DNA of 8,633 nucleotides from Dysgonamonadaceae bacterium. GTDB taxonomy: Bacteria > Bacteroidota > Bacteroidia > Bacteroidales > Azobacteroidaceae. A program made the position numbers and the translations under genes. Shown here one piece after another: positions 1-7,171 of the stretch. The notes under the pieces are model-generated. The model was given only the letters and a program-made list of their open reading frames with translations. It was not told where the DNA came from and did not search any database. The DNA is taken from positions 1-8,633 of the forward strand of contig JAIRMF010000026.1 of NCBI GenBank assembly GCA_031258895.1, given 5' to 3'. The stretch's first letter is position 1, and every line of letters starts with the position of its first letter.

Positions 1-203
1 ATCCTCACCTCATGCAACTCCGACTCAATCATCAACAGGACGGCAGACGTCGGCATATCGGGACAACTGTCCACAATCCTTCTTAGCGCAGGCATAGAAA
101 TACCAAGCGTCCGGTTCCCGGTCTTAAGGTAACTCTTCATAAAACGTCCCCTCTCAGGGTTAGACTCCGCAATAATTGCCTCAATAATACCAGACTTTAT
201 CAT
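1..203 (-). CDS. AlkD-like DNA alkylation repair protein, N-terminal part (cut by window edge)
   Basis: Only the first 67 codons are present; the gene continues beyond position 1. The translation starts MIKSGIIEAI and contains GNRTLGISMPALRRIV followed by a helix with SELHEVR. This is the pattern of the AlkC/AlkD-type HEAT-repeat family, in which a 'LGVRTPVLRKLAK'-like motif precedes a 'HEERLLAL'-like helix. Known members are monofunctional DNA glycosylases that remove N3- and N7-alkylated purines in the cytoplasm. The ATG at 203 is the first in-frame start after the stop of the upstream minus-strand gene, 18 bp away, with a weak GAGGG about 12 bases before it. The short gap suggests co-transcription with the coiled-coil gene. 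The catalytic and DNA-binding residues lie outside the window, so activity cannot be judged. Family assignment rests on one motif pair. Confidence 0.72.
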   Translation of the reverse strand, partial: MIKSGIIEAIIAESNPERGRFMKSYLKTGNRTLGISMPALRRIVDSCPDMPTSAVLLMIESELHEVR

Positions 204-221
204 ATCCGAAAAACCCTCAAA

Positions 222-1094
222 TTACTGTCCGATAACAAACTCCTTTACCCCAATCCTGTTCCCGTCGGCAAAAATGTCCACCCTGTAAGCTCCCGATACA
301 AGCGTCTCGGTAATCTCGTAATAGATAACAACATTCATCTCGTCCCCTCCAAACTCAATGGTTCTGTTAGCGGAAAACCCTATATCCTTCCCCTCATAAG
401 AAAATAAGTGTGAGGCGCTTTTGGTCAACAGTTCGTCCAAAGGGTTTTTTATGCGGACATAAATCACCTTCTCCCCGACGCTCGCGGTAATATTAGAGTT
501 AACAGTAAACGACACTTCAAGCCTCTCGACTCTGCCTATTTTATTTGTCGTCCTGTTCTTGTTATTCAAACACTTCACCATAATATTACTCGTCGAAAGC
601 CTTGACGCCATTTCCACCGTCTCCTCCAATCGCTCCTTCTCACCTGCAAGCTTAGTAACCCTCTTAGTCACATCCCTATATTTTTCCGTGACGCGGCGAT
701 TCTCATCAGTCAGTTGAATATTTATCCTGTTCAAAGAATCTATCTGCAACACATAATGTCGCAAAATCTCCCTGAGAGTTTTCAACTCCTTAGTCAGTTC
801 GTTTATACGTTTCGTATTCGTCAACTTAACCGTCCGCAACTCCTCCCGAAGCCGCTGGACCCTCATCTGCTCAATCTCCAGTCTCGCAAATAACGAATCG
901 TTATCTATCGTAAGCTTATAATCTTCATACCGGCCCGACAAATAACCGTACTGATCCTCAAGCTCCTCCTTCAAATACCCGGAAAGCTCCTCATTATCCT
1001 TAAGGTTTTTCCGCTGGTAAAAAATAATCCCCGTCGCAATCAACAACAGCAACGTCACAACAACCGCAAACAATAATGTCTTCCCATTCTTCAT
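222..1094 (-). CDS. Membrane-anchored coiled-coil protein with C-terminal beta-rich domain (uncharacterised Bacteroidota family)
   Basis: This 290-residue protein has three visible parts. Residues 6-26 form one hydrophobic helix (KTLLFAVVVTLLLLIATGII), probably an uncleaved inner-membrane anchor. Residues about 30-165 are highly charged with heptad-like Leu/Ile spacing, as in a long coiled coil. Residues about 183-290 look beta-rich, with VERLEVSFTVNSN, EKVIYVRIKNP and a closing GAYRVDIFADGNRIG. I recall similar coiled-coil plus 'YVRI...IFADG..IG' proteins in many Bacteroidota, often labelled hypothetical or loosely as chromosome-segregation-like because of the coiled coil; no function is established that I know of. 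With the helix at the N-terminus, the C-terminal domain should lie in the periplasm. The start at 1094 is preferred over an in-frame ATG at 1151, because a strong purine tract (AAGGAGGAGA, 1104-1113) lies 10-12 bases upstream and the extra 19 residues would hide the anchor. Such a strong Shine-Dalgarno match is not usual in this phylum. Confidence 0.8.
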   Translation of the reverse strand: MKNGKTLLFAVVVTLLLLIATGIIFYQRKNLKDNEELSGYLKEELEDQYGYLSGRYEDYKLTIDNDSLFARLEIEQMRVQRLREELRTVKLTNTKRINELTKELKTLREILRHYVLQIDSLNRINIQLTDENRRVTEKYRDVTKRVTKLAGEKERLEETVEMASRLSTSNIMVKCLNNKNRTTNKIGRVERLEVSFTVNSNITASVGEKVIYVRIKNPLDELLTKSASHLFSYEGKDIGFSANRTIEFGGDEMNVVIYYEITETLVSGAYRVDIFADGNRIGVKEFVIGQ

Positions 1095-1123
1095 AAAAAA
1101 AATTCTCCTCCTTCCATACTCAC

Positions 1124-1152
1124 ATAAAATATTTATCGTGATTTTTTGCAAA
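1124..1152 (-). promoter_or_regulatory. Putative promoter for the minus-strand coiled-coil gene
   Basis: On the minus strand, TTTG (1152-1149) could be a Bacteroidota -33 element. It is followed after 17 bases by TATTTTAT (1131-1124), an imperfect match to the -7 consensus TAnnTTTG. Transcription would begin about 25 bases before the start at 1094. The spacer is short and the -7 box is poor, so this is tentative. Confidence 0.3.
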
Positions 1153-1179
1153 TGTAATGAAAAATAATTTATACCTTTG
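1145..1179 (+). promoter_or_regulatory. Putative promoter for the branching-enzyme operon
   Basis: TACCTTTG at 1172-1179 fits the Bacteroidota -7 consensus TAnnTTTG exactly. TTTG at 1145-1148 is a candidate -33 element, although the 23-base spacer is a little long. Transcription would start near 1184, leaving a leader of about 12 bases before the ATG at 1196. This placement argues against the in-frame ATG at 1157, which would lie upstream of the transcript. Confidence 0.5.
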
Positions 1180-1195
1180 CCAAACCAACAAAATA

Positions 1196-3208
1196 ATGAA
1201 ACATCTCAACTTCATAAAAAACGACCCCTGGCTCGAACCGTACAAAGAGATAATCGAAAGCCGGCGTCGTAAATTCCTCGAAAAAGAAGCCGAAATCCTG
1301 CAAAACAAAAAGATTTCGCTCCCGGACTTCGCCTCCGGATACCTCTATTTCGGCCTCCACCAAAACGCCGACGGATGGATATTTCGCGAGTGGGCCCCAA
1401 ACGCGGAATCCATCTACATAAAAGGCGATTTCAACGGCTGGAACGACAGCGAAGATTATAAACTGACAAAAATAAATAACGGAGTCTTCGAAATTAAACT
1501 CCCCCAAGAAACCCTAAAACACGGAGACCTCTACCGATTGAAAGTCCGCTGGGAAAATGGTTCCGGGGAAAGAATCCCAGCATGGGCAACACGTGTCGTC
1601 CAAGACAGCGAAACGCTTATATTTAATGCCCAAGTCTGGAAACCCGAAAATCCGTACCAATTCAAAATACCGCACATAAAACCAAACCGCTCCCCGCTCC
1701 TCATATACGAATGTCACATCGGTATGGCCGGCGAAGAAGAAAAAGTGGGAAGCTATAAAGATTTTACAAAAAACGTCCTGCCCAGAATAAAAGACGGCGG
1801 ATACAACTGCATTCAGATGATGGCCGTACAGGAACACCCCTACTACGCATCGTTCGGGTATCATGTCTCAGGGTTCTTCGCCGCATCCTCGCGATTCGGG
1901 ACCCCGGATGAACTGAAAGAACTGATAGATAAAGCCCATTCGCTCGGCGTCGCAGTCATAATGGACCTCGTCCACTCCCACGCAGTAAAAAATACAGTAG
2001 AAGGACTCGGACTTTTCGACGGCAGCGAAGATCAATACTTCCACACCGGAACCCGCAGAGAACACCCGGCCTGGGACTCGCTATGTTTTAATTACGGCAA
2101 AAATGAAGTACTACATTTCTTACTGTCAAACTGTAAGTTCTGGCTCGAAGAATATCATTTCGACGGCTACCGCTTCGACGGCGTAACCTCAATGATATAT
2201 TACAGTCATGGACTCGGCGAAAATTTTACTTCCTACAACAATTACTTCGACGGAAGCCAGGACGTCGATGCAATCAGCTATCTTACCCTCGCCAACAGAC
2301 TAATCCACGAAATAAACAGAGACGCCGTCACAATAGCGGAAGAAGTCAGCGGTATGCCCGGCCTCGCCGTCCCAATAAAAGACGGAGGCTACGGATTCGA
2401 TTACCGGATGGCGATGAATATTCCCGATTATTTCGTCAAAATTATAAGCGAAACAAGAGACGAAAACTGGTCCGCAACAGAAATCCTGTGGGAAACTACC
2501 AACAGACGTAAAGACGAAAAAACGGTGAGCTATCTCGAAAGCCACGACCAGGCCCTCGTAGGCGGCAAGACAATATTATTCATGATGACGGATGCGGAAA
2601 TATACCAAAATATGTCGCTGACAGACAGGAATATCACCATAGACCGCGCAATAGCGCTCCATAAAATACTGCGACTCGCAACAGCCTCCACAATAAACGG
2701 AGCTTACCTGAATTTTATGGGAAATGAATTCGGACACCCCGAATGGATAGATTTTCCGCGGGAAGGGAATAATTTTTCATACAAATATGCACGCAGGCAG
2801 TGGTCTCTCGTCGACAATATCAATCTAAAATATCGTTACCTCGGCGATTTCGACCGAGAAATGATTCGTCTTATAGGATCGATACACGATTTTCAAAAGT
2901 TTCCGATAGAAATAATACACAGTAATGATGCAGACAAAGTTTTGGCCTTTAGACGTAATAATATTATATTTGTATTCAATTATAATCCCGTACGCTCATT
3001 CACAGGCTACGGGTTTTATGTCACGGAAGGAAAATACATCATCATACTCAACACCGACAGTCCGCAGTTCGGAGGTTTCGGATTGATAGACGAAAACATA
3101 GAATACAACACGAAAAATAAATCACCCAACGGAAACGAAAAAAAAGAATGGCTGAAACTTTACCTGCCCGCAAGAACAGCAATAGTACTGAAAATGGAAT
3201 CCGTCTAA
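1196..3208 (+). CDS. glgB: 1,4-alpha-glucan (glycogen) branching enzyme, GH13, eukaryote-like type
   Basis: This cytoplasmic enzyme of 670 residues cuts an alpha-1,4-glucan chain and rejoins it through an alpha-1,6 link to make branches in glycogen. An N-terminal CBM48-type module is seen at about residues 50-85 (FREWAPNAESIYIKGDFNGW). The GH13 barrel carries all four classic regions: MDLVHSH (Asp257), DGYRFDGV with nucleophile Asp328, TIAEEVSG with acid/base Glu382, and SHD with Asp451. A C-terminal beta domain with GGFGLIDE and LPARTAIVL closes the protein. The length, the N-terminal helix (LNFIKNDPWLEPYKEII) and the sequence around the nucleophile (GVTSMIYYSHG) resemble the eukaryotic/Bacteroidota branching enzymes rather than E. 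coli GlgB. The start at 1196 fits the family N-terminus and the promoter; an ATG 39 bases upstream is possible but less likely. It leads a four-gene run. No glgC, glgA or glgP is visible nearby. The symbol is used for function, not for close orthology to E. coli glgB. Confidence 0.95.
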   Translation: MKHLNFIKNDPWLEPYKEIIESRRRKFLEKEAEILQNKKISLPDFASGYLYFGLHQNADGWIFREWAPNAESIYIKGDFNGWNDSEDYKLTKINNGVFEIKLPQETLKHGDLYRLKVRWENGSGERIPAWATRVVQDSETLIFNAQVWKPENPYQFKIPHIKPNRSPLLIYECHIGMAGEEEKVGSYKDFTKNVLPRIKDGGYNCIQMMAVQEHPYYASFGYHVSGFFAASSRFGTPDELKELIDKAHSLGVAVIMDLVHSHAVKNTVEGLGLFDGSEDQYFHTGTRREHPAWDSLCFNYGKNEVLHFLLSNCKFWLEEYHFDGYRFDGVTSMIYYSHGLGENFTSYNNYFDGSQDVDAISYLTLANRLIHEINRDAVTIAEEVSGMPGLAVPIKDGGYGFDYRMAMNIPDYFVKIISETRDENWSATEILWETTNRRKDEKTVSYLESHDQALVGGKTILFMMTDAEIYQNMSLTDRNITIDRAIALHKILRLATASTINGAYLNFMGNEFGHPEWIDFPREGNNFSYKYARRQWSLVDNINLKYRYLGDFDREMIRLIGSIHDFQKFPIEIIHSNDADKVLAFRRNNIIFVFNYNPVRSFTGYGFYVTEGKYIIILNTDSPQFGGFGLIDENIEYNTKNKSPNGNEKKEWLKLYLPARTAIVLKMESV

Positions 3209-3245
3209 AAGCACGTCTTATTCTACGCAGTTATTTAAAAAAAAG

Positions 3246-4241
3246 ATGAATGTAATAAAATTCTGGTACAAAAATGCCCGCCCACAGTCTCTCCCGCAGA
3301 GCATTCTCCCCGCCACAGCGGCATTCGTGACTTCAACGTCGAATCCGAATTTCGTCTGGTGGCTGGGACTTCTGTCAATCGCAGGCGTCGGGTTGGAACA
3401 CCTAAGCATAAACCTTTTTGATGATTACTTCGATTACCGCGTCAAAAAATCCGACTTCAGAGATCGATTAGCGCACAAAGGAATACGTGCAAGAATCCAT
3501 AAGTGCCGCTACTTAGTCTCAGGACAGACAACGCCAAACAAACTGCTCGTCGCATGTCTGGTAACAGGCGGGACAGCCGCCCTATCAGGTTTTATCATCC
3601 TCTACTTCAGAGGCGTCACGGTTTTCTATATTGCCGCCGCCGCCGCCCTTATAGGAGTTATGTATTCAGGACCTCCGCTAAAACTTTCATACCGCGGCCT
3701 CGGCGAAGCGACAATCGGTCTGATGTTCGGTCCGCTGTCAATGGTCGGCGTATACTTCTCCTCCTGCGGACAGATAGACCCAAGCGTCCTCTTCATTTCA
3801 ATACCGGTCGGATTGCTGGTCGCAAACATAATATATGTGCATTCAATAATGGATTATGAACCCGACCTCGCTGTCGGAAAGGTAACGCTTGCGGTCGCAC
3901 TGAAAACAAAACCTGCAATGATTGCAGCGCTGGCAATAATACTGACCGCAACGTATATATCAATTGTCGCAGGGATAATCTTCGGTAGCCTCTCTCCGTA
4001 CTACCTTCTTACAATGGCAACAATACCAATCGCAATACGTCTGTTTTATCTTATGGTACAGTTCGTAAAAAATCCCGAAAGACAGTTCGACCCCGAATGG
4101 TGGCTCGGTCCGTTCGGAGATTTTGAAAACATCAAAAAGATAGGAATCGGCTGGTTTATGGTCCGATGGATTACCGCACGTAACCTGCTTAGTTTCTTTT
4201 GTCTGATCATTATGTTGACGGTTATCGTCTTTAAAAATTAA
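3246..4241 (+). CDS. UbiA-family polytopic membrane prenyltransferase
   Basis: This 331-residue integral membrane protein carries the UbiA Asp-rich motif 1 as NLFDDYFDY (residues 56-64; Asn56, Asp59, Asp60, Asp63) and a second acidic motif DYEPD (203-207). These normally bind Mg-diphosphate of a polyprenyl donor. YSGPPLKLSYRGLGE (140-154) is typical of the MenA-like branch. About eight hydrophobic helices are present. Enzymes of this superfamily attach prenyl chains to aromatic or other acceptors; MenA makes demethylmenaquinone. Two things differ from standard MenA as I know it: a cytoplasmic stretch after motif 1 (about 67-98, RVKKSDFRDRLAHKGIRARI onward) and a C-terminal segment with EWWLGPFGDFENIKK before the last helix. 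These suggest a separate subfamily with its own acceptor. The radical SAM gene starts 6 bp downstream, so the two are almost surely co-expressed. The start ATG follows an A-rich tract without a Shine-Dalgarno sequence. The superfamily is certain; the substrate is unknown. Confidence 0.9.
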   Translation: MNVIKFWYKNARPQSLPQSILPATAAFVTSTSNPNFVWWLGLLSIAGVGLEHLSINLFDDYFDYRVKKSDFRDRLAHKGIRARIHKCRYLVSGQTTPNKLLVACLVTGGTAALSGFIILYFRGVTVFYIAAAAALIGVMYSGPPLKLSYRGLGEATIGLMFGPLSMVGVYFSSCGQIDPSVLFISIPVGLLVANIIYVHSIMDYEPDLAVGKVTLAVALKTKPAMIAALAIILTATYISIVAGIIFGSLSPYYLLTMATIPIAIRLFYLMVQFVKNPERQFDPEWWLGPFGDFENIKKIGIGWFMVRWITARNLLSFFCLIIMLTVIVFKN

Positions 4242-4247
4242 CAGAGT

Positions 4248-5147
4248 ATGAATCTTCTATCAATGTCGTATCTTCCGTACTGGTTCCTGCAAACAAAATT
4301 GCTCGGAAAAAAAAAGCCGCTGCAAACCGTACTGTTCATCAACAATCAGTGTAACCTGAAATGCAAACACTGCGCAATATACGCAAGAGAAAAACCGATA
4401 ACAAAAACTTTCGCACAAATAAGCGAGGAACTTAAATATTCCTACCGACTCGGTGCAAGATTCGTCGATTTCGAGGGAGGAGAGCCAACACTTTGGAGAG
4501 AAGAAGACAAAAACCTCAATTCGCTGATCCGACTCGCAAAACAAATAGGATTCTTCTCAACAACAATCACGACAAATGCACAGCGACCGTTCGACAACAT
4601 TATCGCCGATTCAATCTGGGTGAGCCTCGATGGAATAGGGAAATACCATGACAATATCCGCGGTGAAGGATCGTTCGAAAAATTATTGGAAAATATCAAA
4701 ACGTCAAACCATAAAGCATTAAGCGTAAATACCGTCGTCAACTCGCTAAACTATCCGGCAGTCGAGGACACAATAGAATTTGCAAAAGACAATAAACACA
4801 TAAAGTCAATTTGTATAAATTTTCATACTCCCTTCGAAGGTACCGAATGTCTTATGCTCGACTGGAAACTGCGCTGTGACATAATTGATATGGTAATAAA
4901 AAAGAAACAATGCGGATACCCCATAATGAACTCAATATCGGGTCTCAAACGTATGAAAAATATGAATTTCGAAAAGAAATGCTGGATATCAAACTTTATT
5001 ATGGCCGATGGTAAACGTTATCCGCAATGTCAAGGAAAGGAAGAGGGAATATGCGACAGCTGCGGTTTCTGCATGGCAGGAGAAATGTACAGTATAATGT
5101 CGCTAAAACCCGATACCGTTTTCGCTGGGATCGATCTGAGAATATAA
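4248..5147 (+). CDS. Radical SAM protein with C-terminal cysteine cluster, partner of the UbiA prenyltransferase
   Basis: This 299-residue protein has the [4Fe-4S]-binding motif CNLKCKHC (Cys35, Cys39, Cys42; CX3CX2C) and the SAM-binding GGEP motif (77-80), followed by TTITTNAQ and WVSLDG strands typical of the MoaA/PqqE-like radical SAM barrel. It should cleave S-adenosylmethionine reductively and generate a 5'-deoxyadenosyl radical. Near the C-terminus are five more cysteines, Cys245, Cys261, Cys269, Cys272 and Cys275. The Cys245-X9-Gly-X5-Cys261 spacing recalls the start of SPASM/twitch auxiliary-cluster domains, but the set is shorter than a full seven-cysteine SPASM. No precursor peptide gene is visible beside it, so lipid or quinone modification with the neighbouring UbiA enzyme is a better guess than peptide modification. 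From memory, the same pair occurs in other Bacteroidales; I cannot check this here. No specific reaction can be named. Confidence 0.88.
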   Translation: MNLLSMSYLPYWFLQTKLLGKKKPLQTVLFINNQCNLKCKHCAIYAREKPITKTFAQISEELKYSYRLGARFVDFEGGEPTLWREEDKNLNSLIRLAKQIGFFSTTITTNAQRPFDNIIADSIWVSLDGIGKYHDNIRGEGSFEKLLENIKTSNHKALSVNTVVNSLNYPAVEDTIEFAKDNKHIKSICINFHTPFEGTECLMLDWKLRCDIIDMVIKKKQCGYPIMNSISGLKRMKNMNFEKKCWISNFIMADGKRYPQCQGKEEGICDSCGFCMAGEMYSIMSLKPDTVFAGIDLRI

Positions 5148-5168
5148 ACCTTTTTTTAAGGAAAAATT

Positions 5169-7016
5169 GTGGTAAGAAAAAAATTTGACGTTCAAGTATA
5201 TATTTACTTCATAATAGGCGCTCTGCTGGTAATTTTCCTTTTCCCCGGAGAAAAGATTTTTACAAGTCCGGTTCGGGAAAATAAAAAACAGGGAGCGGAA
5301 GAAAAATCCGTGCAGTCGATTAAACCGGTGTTTCACTTGGAAGAAAACACGGCAACCATTCAGATAAATAGATTTAAACTAAGCGACAAAATACATAAAA
5401 CCGAAATAACTGAACAGTTGAAAAATGTCTATCACCGCGGAATTATAAACATTAGCGATTATATCGGACTGCAAGAAAATAACGTGGACAGCATCTTTAT
5501 AGTGCAGGGAAATGAACGGGAAATTCACTCCGTATCTAATATTTATACACCGAAATCAGCATATATCCGGATAAAAGAAACCTTGTTGAATGATACCTGT
5601 CCAATTTCAACATATGAAGAATTTAACGCACTTAATCTTAATGAGTTTTTATGCGAAAACCTTATCCGTGAAGATGGAAAAACAAAGAAATCCCAACAAA
5701 ACGGATTGCAAAAAATCGTGCAACGTATAGATATTCACGAGCAATACGGATACATAAGCGGAGTCGTAATCCTCATCAGCGGACTGTTTACATGTTTCTT
5801 TTTCTACTTTTACTACATGAGAGAAAGAATGTATGCCGGCAAGAAAGATGTGTTTTTTTCATTAATGATAGCAGTCTTATTCATAGTTCTGACAGAGTTG
5901 TTCTTCGGGCTTCATCTCTTCAGTATCTACATAATTCCGTACGCAATAATTCCGATAGTGGTGCGCATATTCCTTGATTCCCGTACGGCACAGGCTACGC
6001 ATCTCTTTACCGTTTCGATCTGTTCATTGATGTCTTCTCAACCGTTTGACTTTATTCTTATGCAATTGATCGTGTGTATGGTCAGTATTTATGTATTGAA
6101 AGACTTGACGCAACGCTCCGAATTAATCAAATGTTCATTCTACATTCTTGGCGCCTATATACTGACTTACGCCGGATTATTGCTGTTTCGCGATGGCGAT
6201 TTTTCCAACTTACGTTTGATAATGTTACTCTATTTCGTTGTCAATTTTATCTTTGTGATGTTCGCATATCCGTTCATTTACATTCTCGAAAAAATTTTCG
6301 GATATATCTCGAATGTAACACTTGTTGAACTCTCCGATATTAATTCCAAAGCTCTGAGAGAATTGTCGGAAACGTGTCCGGGTACTTTTCAACATTCTTT
6401 GCAGGTCTCTATGCTCGCTGCTGCCGCTGCAACGAAAATTAGAGCAAATCCGCAACTTGTACGTACAGGTGCGCTCTATCACGACATCGGTAAGATATCC
6501 AACCCGCAATATTTTGTCGAAAATAGAATGAGCGGACCTAATCCTCATGATTATATAACTCTCGAAGAATCGGCACATATCATCACAAACCATGTGCCGG
6601 AAGGTATAAAAATTGCGGTGCGTCACAATTTTCCACCGGCTATTGTCCAATTTATCCGTACGCATCACGGGAAAGGCAAAGCAAAATATTTTTATAACAC
6701 ATTCAAAAATAAATTTCCCGACAAACCTATTAATGAGGCGGTTTTTACCTATGATGGTGAAAATCCGGATACCCGCGAAACAGCGCTTATAATGATGGCT
6801 GATTCCATAGAGGCGGCGTCAAGAAGTTTAGAAGACTATTCGGAAGAATCTCTTAAAAATCTTATAGATAAGATAATTGACGGACAAATAGCTGATGGAC
6901 TGCTTGCCAATGCTCCACTTACATTCAAAAATATCCTGGAAATTAAGCAGGTATTCCTCGAAAAATTGCTGTCAATATACCATTTTAGGATAAAGTATCC
7001 GGAAGAGAAAAAATAA
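5169..7016 (+). CDS. pgpH: 7TM-HD c-di-AMP phosphodiesterase, PgpH type
   Basis: This 615-residue membrane protein probably hydrolyses cyclic di-AMP in the cytoplasm. An N-terminal helix (about 10-26) is followed by an extracytoplasmic region (27-190), about six further helices (195-375), then a cytoplasmic HD domain (380-615). All metal ligands of the HD phosphodiesterase are visible: His409, His438-Asp439 (HDIGK), His475, His499-His500 and Asp545. The spacings 29, 36 and 24 between the first His residues equal those I recall for Listeria PgpH. The extracytoplasmic region is shorter than in Listeria PgpH, as expected for Bacteroidota relatives. Translation starts at a GTG: an in-frame TAA at 5157-5159 rules out any earlier start, AAGGA (5158-5162) precedes it, and later ATGs would lose the first membrane helix. 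It lies 21 bp after the radical SAM gene and appears to end the operon. Its third-position base use shifts toward T compared with the genes before it. The gene symbol reflects family, not a tested orthologue. Confidence 0.9.
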   Translation: MVRKKFDVQVYIYFIIGALLVIFLFPGEKIFTSPVRENKKQGAEEKSVQSIKPVFHLEENTATIQINRFKLSDKIHKTEITEQLKNVYHRGIINISDYIGLQENNVDSIFIVQGNEREIHSVSNIYTPKSAYIRIKETLLNDTCPISTYEEFNALNLNEFLCENLIREDGKTKKSQQNGLQKIVQRIDIHEQYGYISGVVILISGLFTCFFFYFYYMRERMYAGKKDVFFSLMIAVLFIVLTELFFGLHLFSIYIIPYAIIPIVVRIFLDSRTAQATHLFTVSICSLMSSQPFDFILMQLIVCMVSIYVLKDLTQRSELIKCSFYILGAYILTYAGLLLFRDGDFSNLRLIMLLYFVVNFIFVMFAYPFIYILEKIFGYISNVTLVELSDINSKALRELSETCPGTFQHSLQVSMLAAAAATKIRANPQLVRTGALYHDIGKISNPQYFVENRMSGPNPHDYITLEESAHIITNHVPEGIKIAVRHNFPPAIVQFIRTHHGKGKAKYFYNTFKNKFPDKPINEAVFTYDGENPDTRETALIMMADSIEAASRSLEDYSEESLKNLIDKIIDGQIADGLLANAPLTFKNILEIKQVFLEKLLSIYHFRIKYPEEKK

Positions 7017-7051
7017 CCTGTTTTTCTGTCTTATTGGAATAGAATTTCAAT
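7006..7051 (+). terminator. Weak hairpins at the end of the operon, possible terminator
   Basis: Two small inverted repeats follow or overlap the stop codon at 7014-7016. The first pairs AGAAAAA (7006-7012) with TTTTTCT (7021-7027) over an 8-base loop. The second pairs ATTGGAA (7033-7039) with TTTCAAT (7045-7051) over a 5-base loop with one G-T pair. Both stems are AT-rich and neither has a strong following T-run, so termination here is only suggested. Confidence 0.22.
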
Positions 7052-7115
7052 TTAACAGATGCTCATTTCAATCAAAGAGCCATAAAATTCAGATACTTTC
7101 ACTATTTCGACTAAC

Positions 7116-7171
7116 TTTTAATATAGATTAACTTAAATGCGAGATATTTTTAATATAAATTAACTTGGATG
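7116..7171 (+). repeat. Pair of 24-bp imperfect direct repeats, period 32 bp
   Basis: Copy 1 (7116-7139) and copy 2 (7148-7171) share 21 of 24 bases. Both begin TTTTAATATA and continue with a variable base, then ATTAACTT, two variable bases, then ATG. The start-to-start distance of 32 bp is about three helical turns, so both copies face the same side of the DNA. Copy 2 contains the proposed -33 element of the downstream promoter. A regulator-binding site is a reasonable inference. Confidence 0.6.

Noticed and set aside
1095..1151. Longer N-terminus for the coiled-coil protein from the ATG at 1151
   Set aside because: It would include the Shine-Dalgarno-like tract as coding sequence (GRRR) and place 19 polar residues before the membrane helix.
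1157..1195. Longer N-terminus for the branching enzyme from the ATG at 1157
   Set aside because: The added residues (MKNNLYLCQTNKI) do not look like the family, and the predicted -7 box lies inside this stretch.
3633..3647. Five GCC trinucleotide repeats in the UbiA gene
   Set aside because: They encode Ala130-Ala134 inside a membrane helix; length changes would keep the frame, and such runs are common by chance in Ala-rich helices.
3503..3859. 118-residue plus-strand frame with Arg-rich sequence
   Set aside because: It is an out-of-frame reading of the UbiA gene; its composition (many Arg) is what a shifted reading of these codons gives.
4307..4315. A9 homopolymer near the start of the radical SAM gene, a possible slippage site
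   Set aside because: It encodes the in-frame Lys run of GKKKP, and the reading frame is intact; no sign of phase variation such as an alternative frame product.
5018..6660. DnaA-box-like 9-mers TTATCCGCA (5018), TTATCCGTG (5662) and TTATCCGTA (6652)
   Set aside because: Each differs from TTATNCACA at one or more key bases, all lie in coding sequence, and they are too far apart for an origin cluster.
6225..6668. 147-residue open frame on the minus strand
   Set aside because: It lies wholly inside the PgpH-type gene, opposite its last membrane helix and HD domain, whose catalytic residues are intact; the minus translation shows no known motif.
7116..7171. CRISPR repeat or dif/XerCD site
   Set aside because: There are only two copies with an 8-bp gap, too short for a spacer, and the half-site arrangement of a dif site is not seen.
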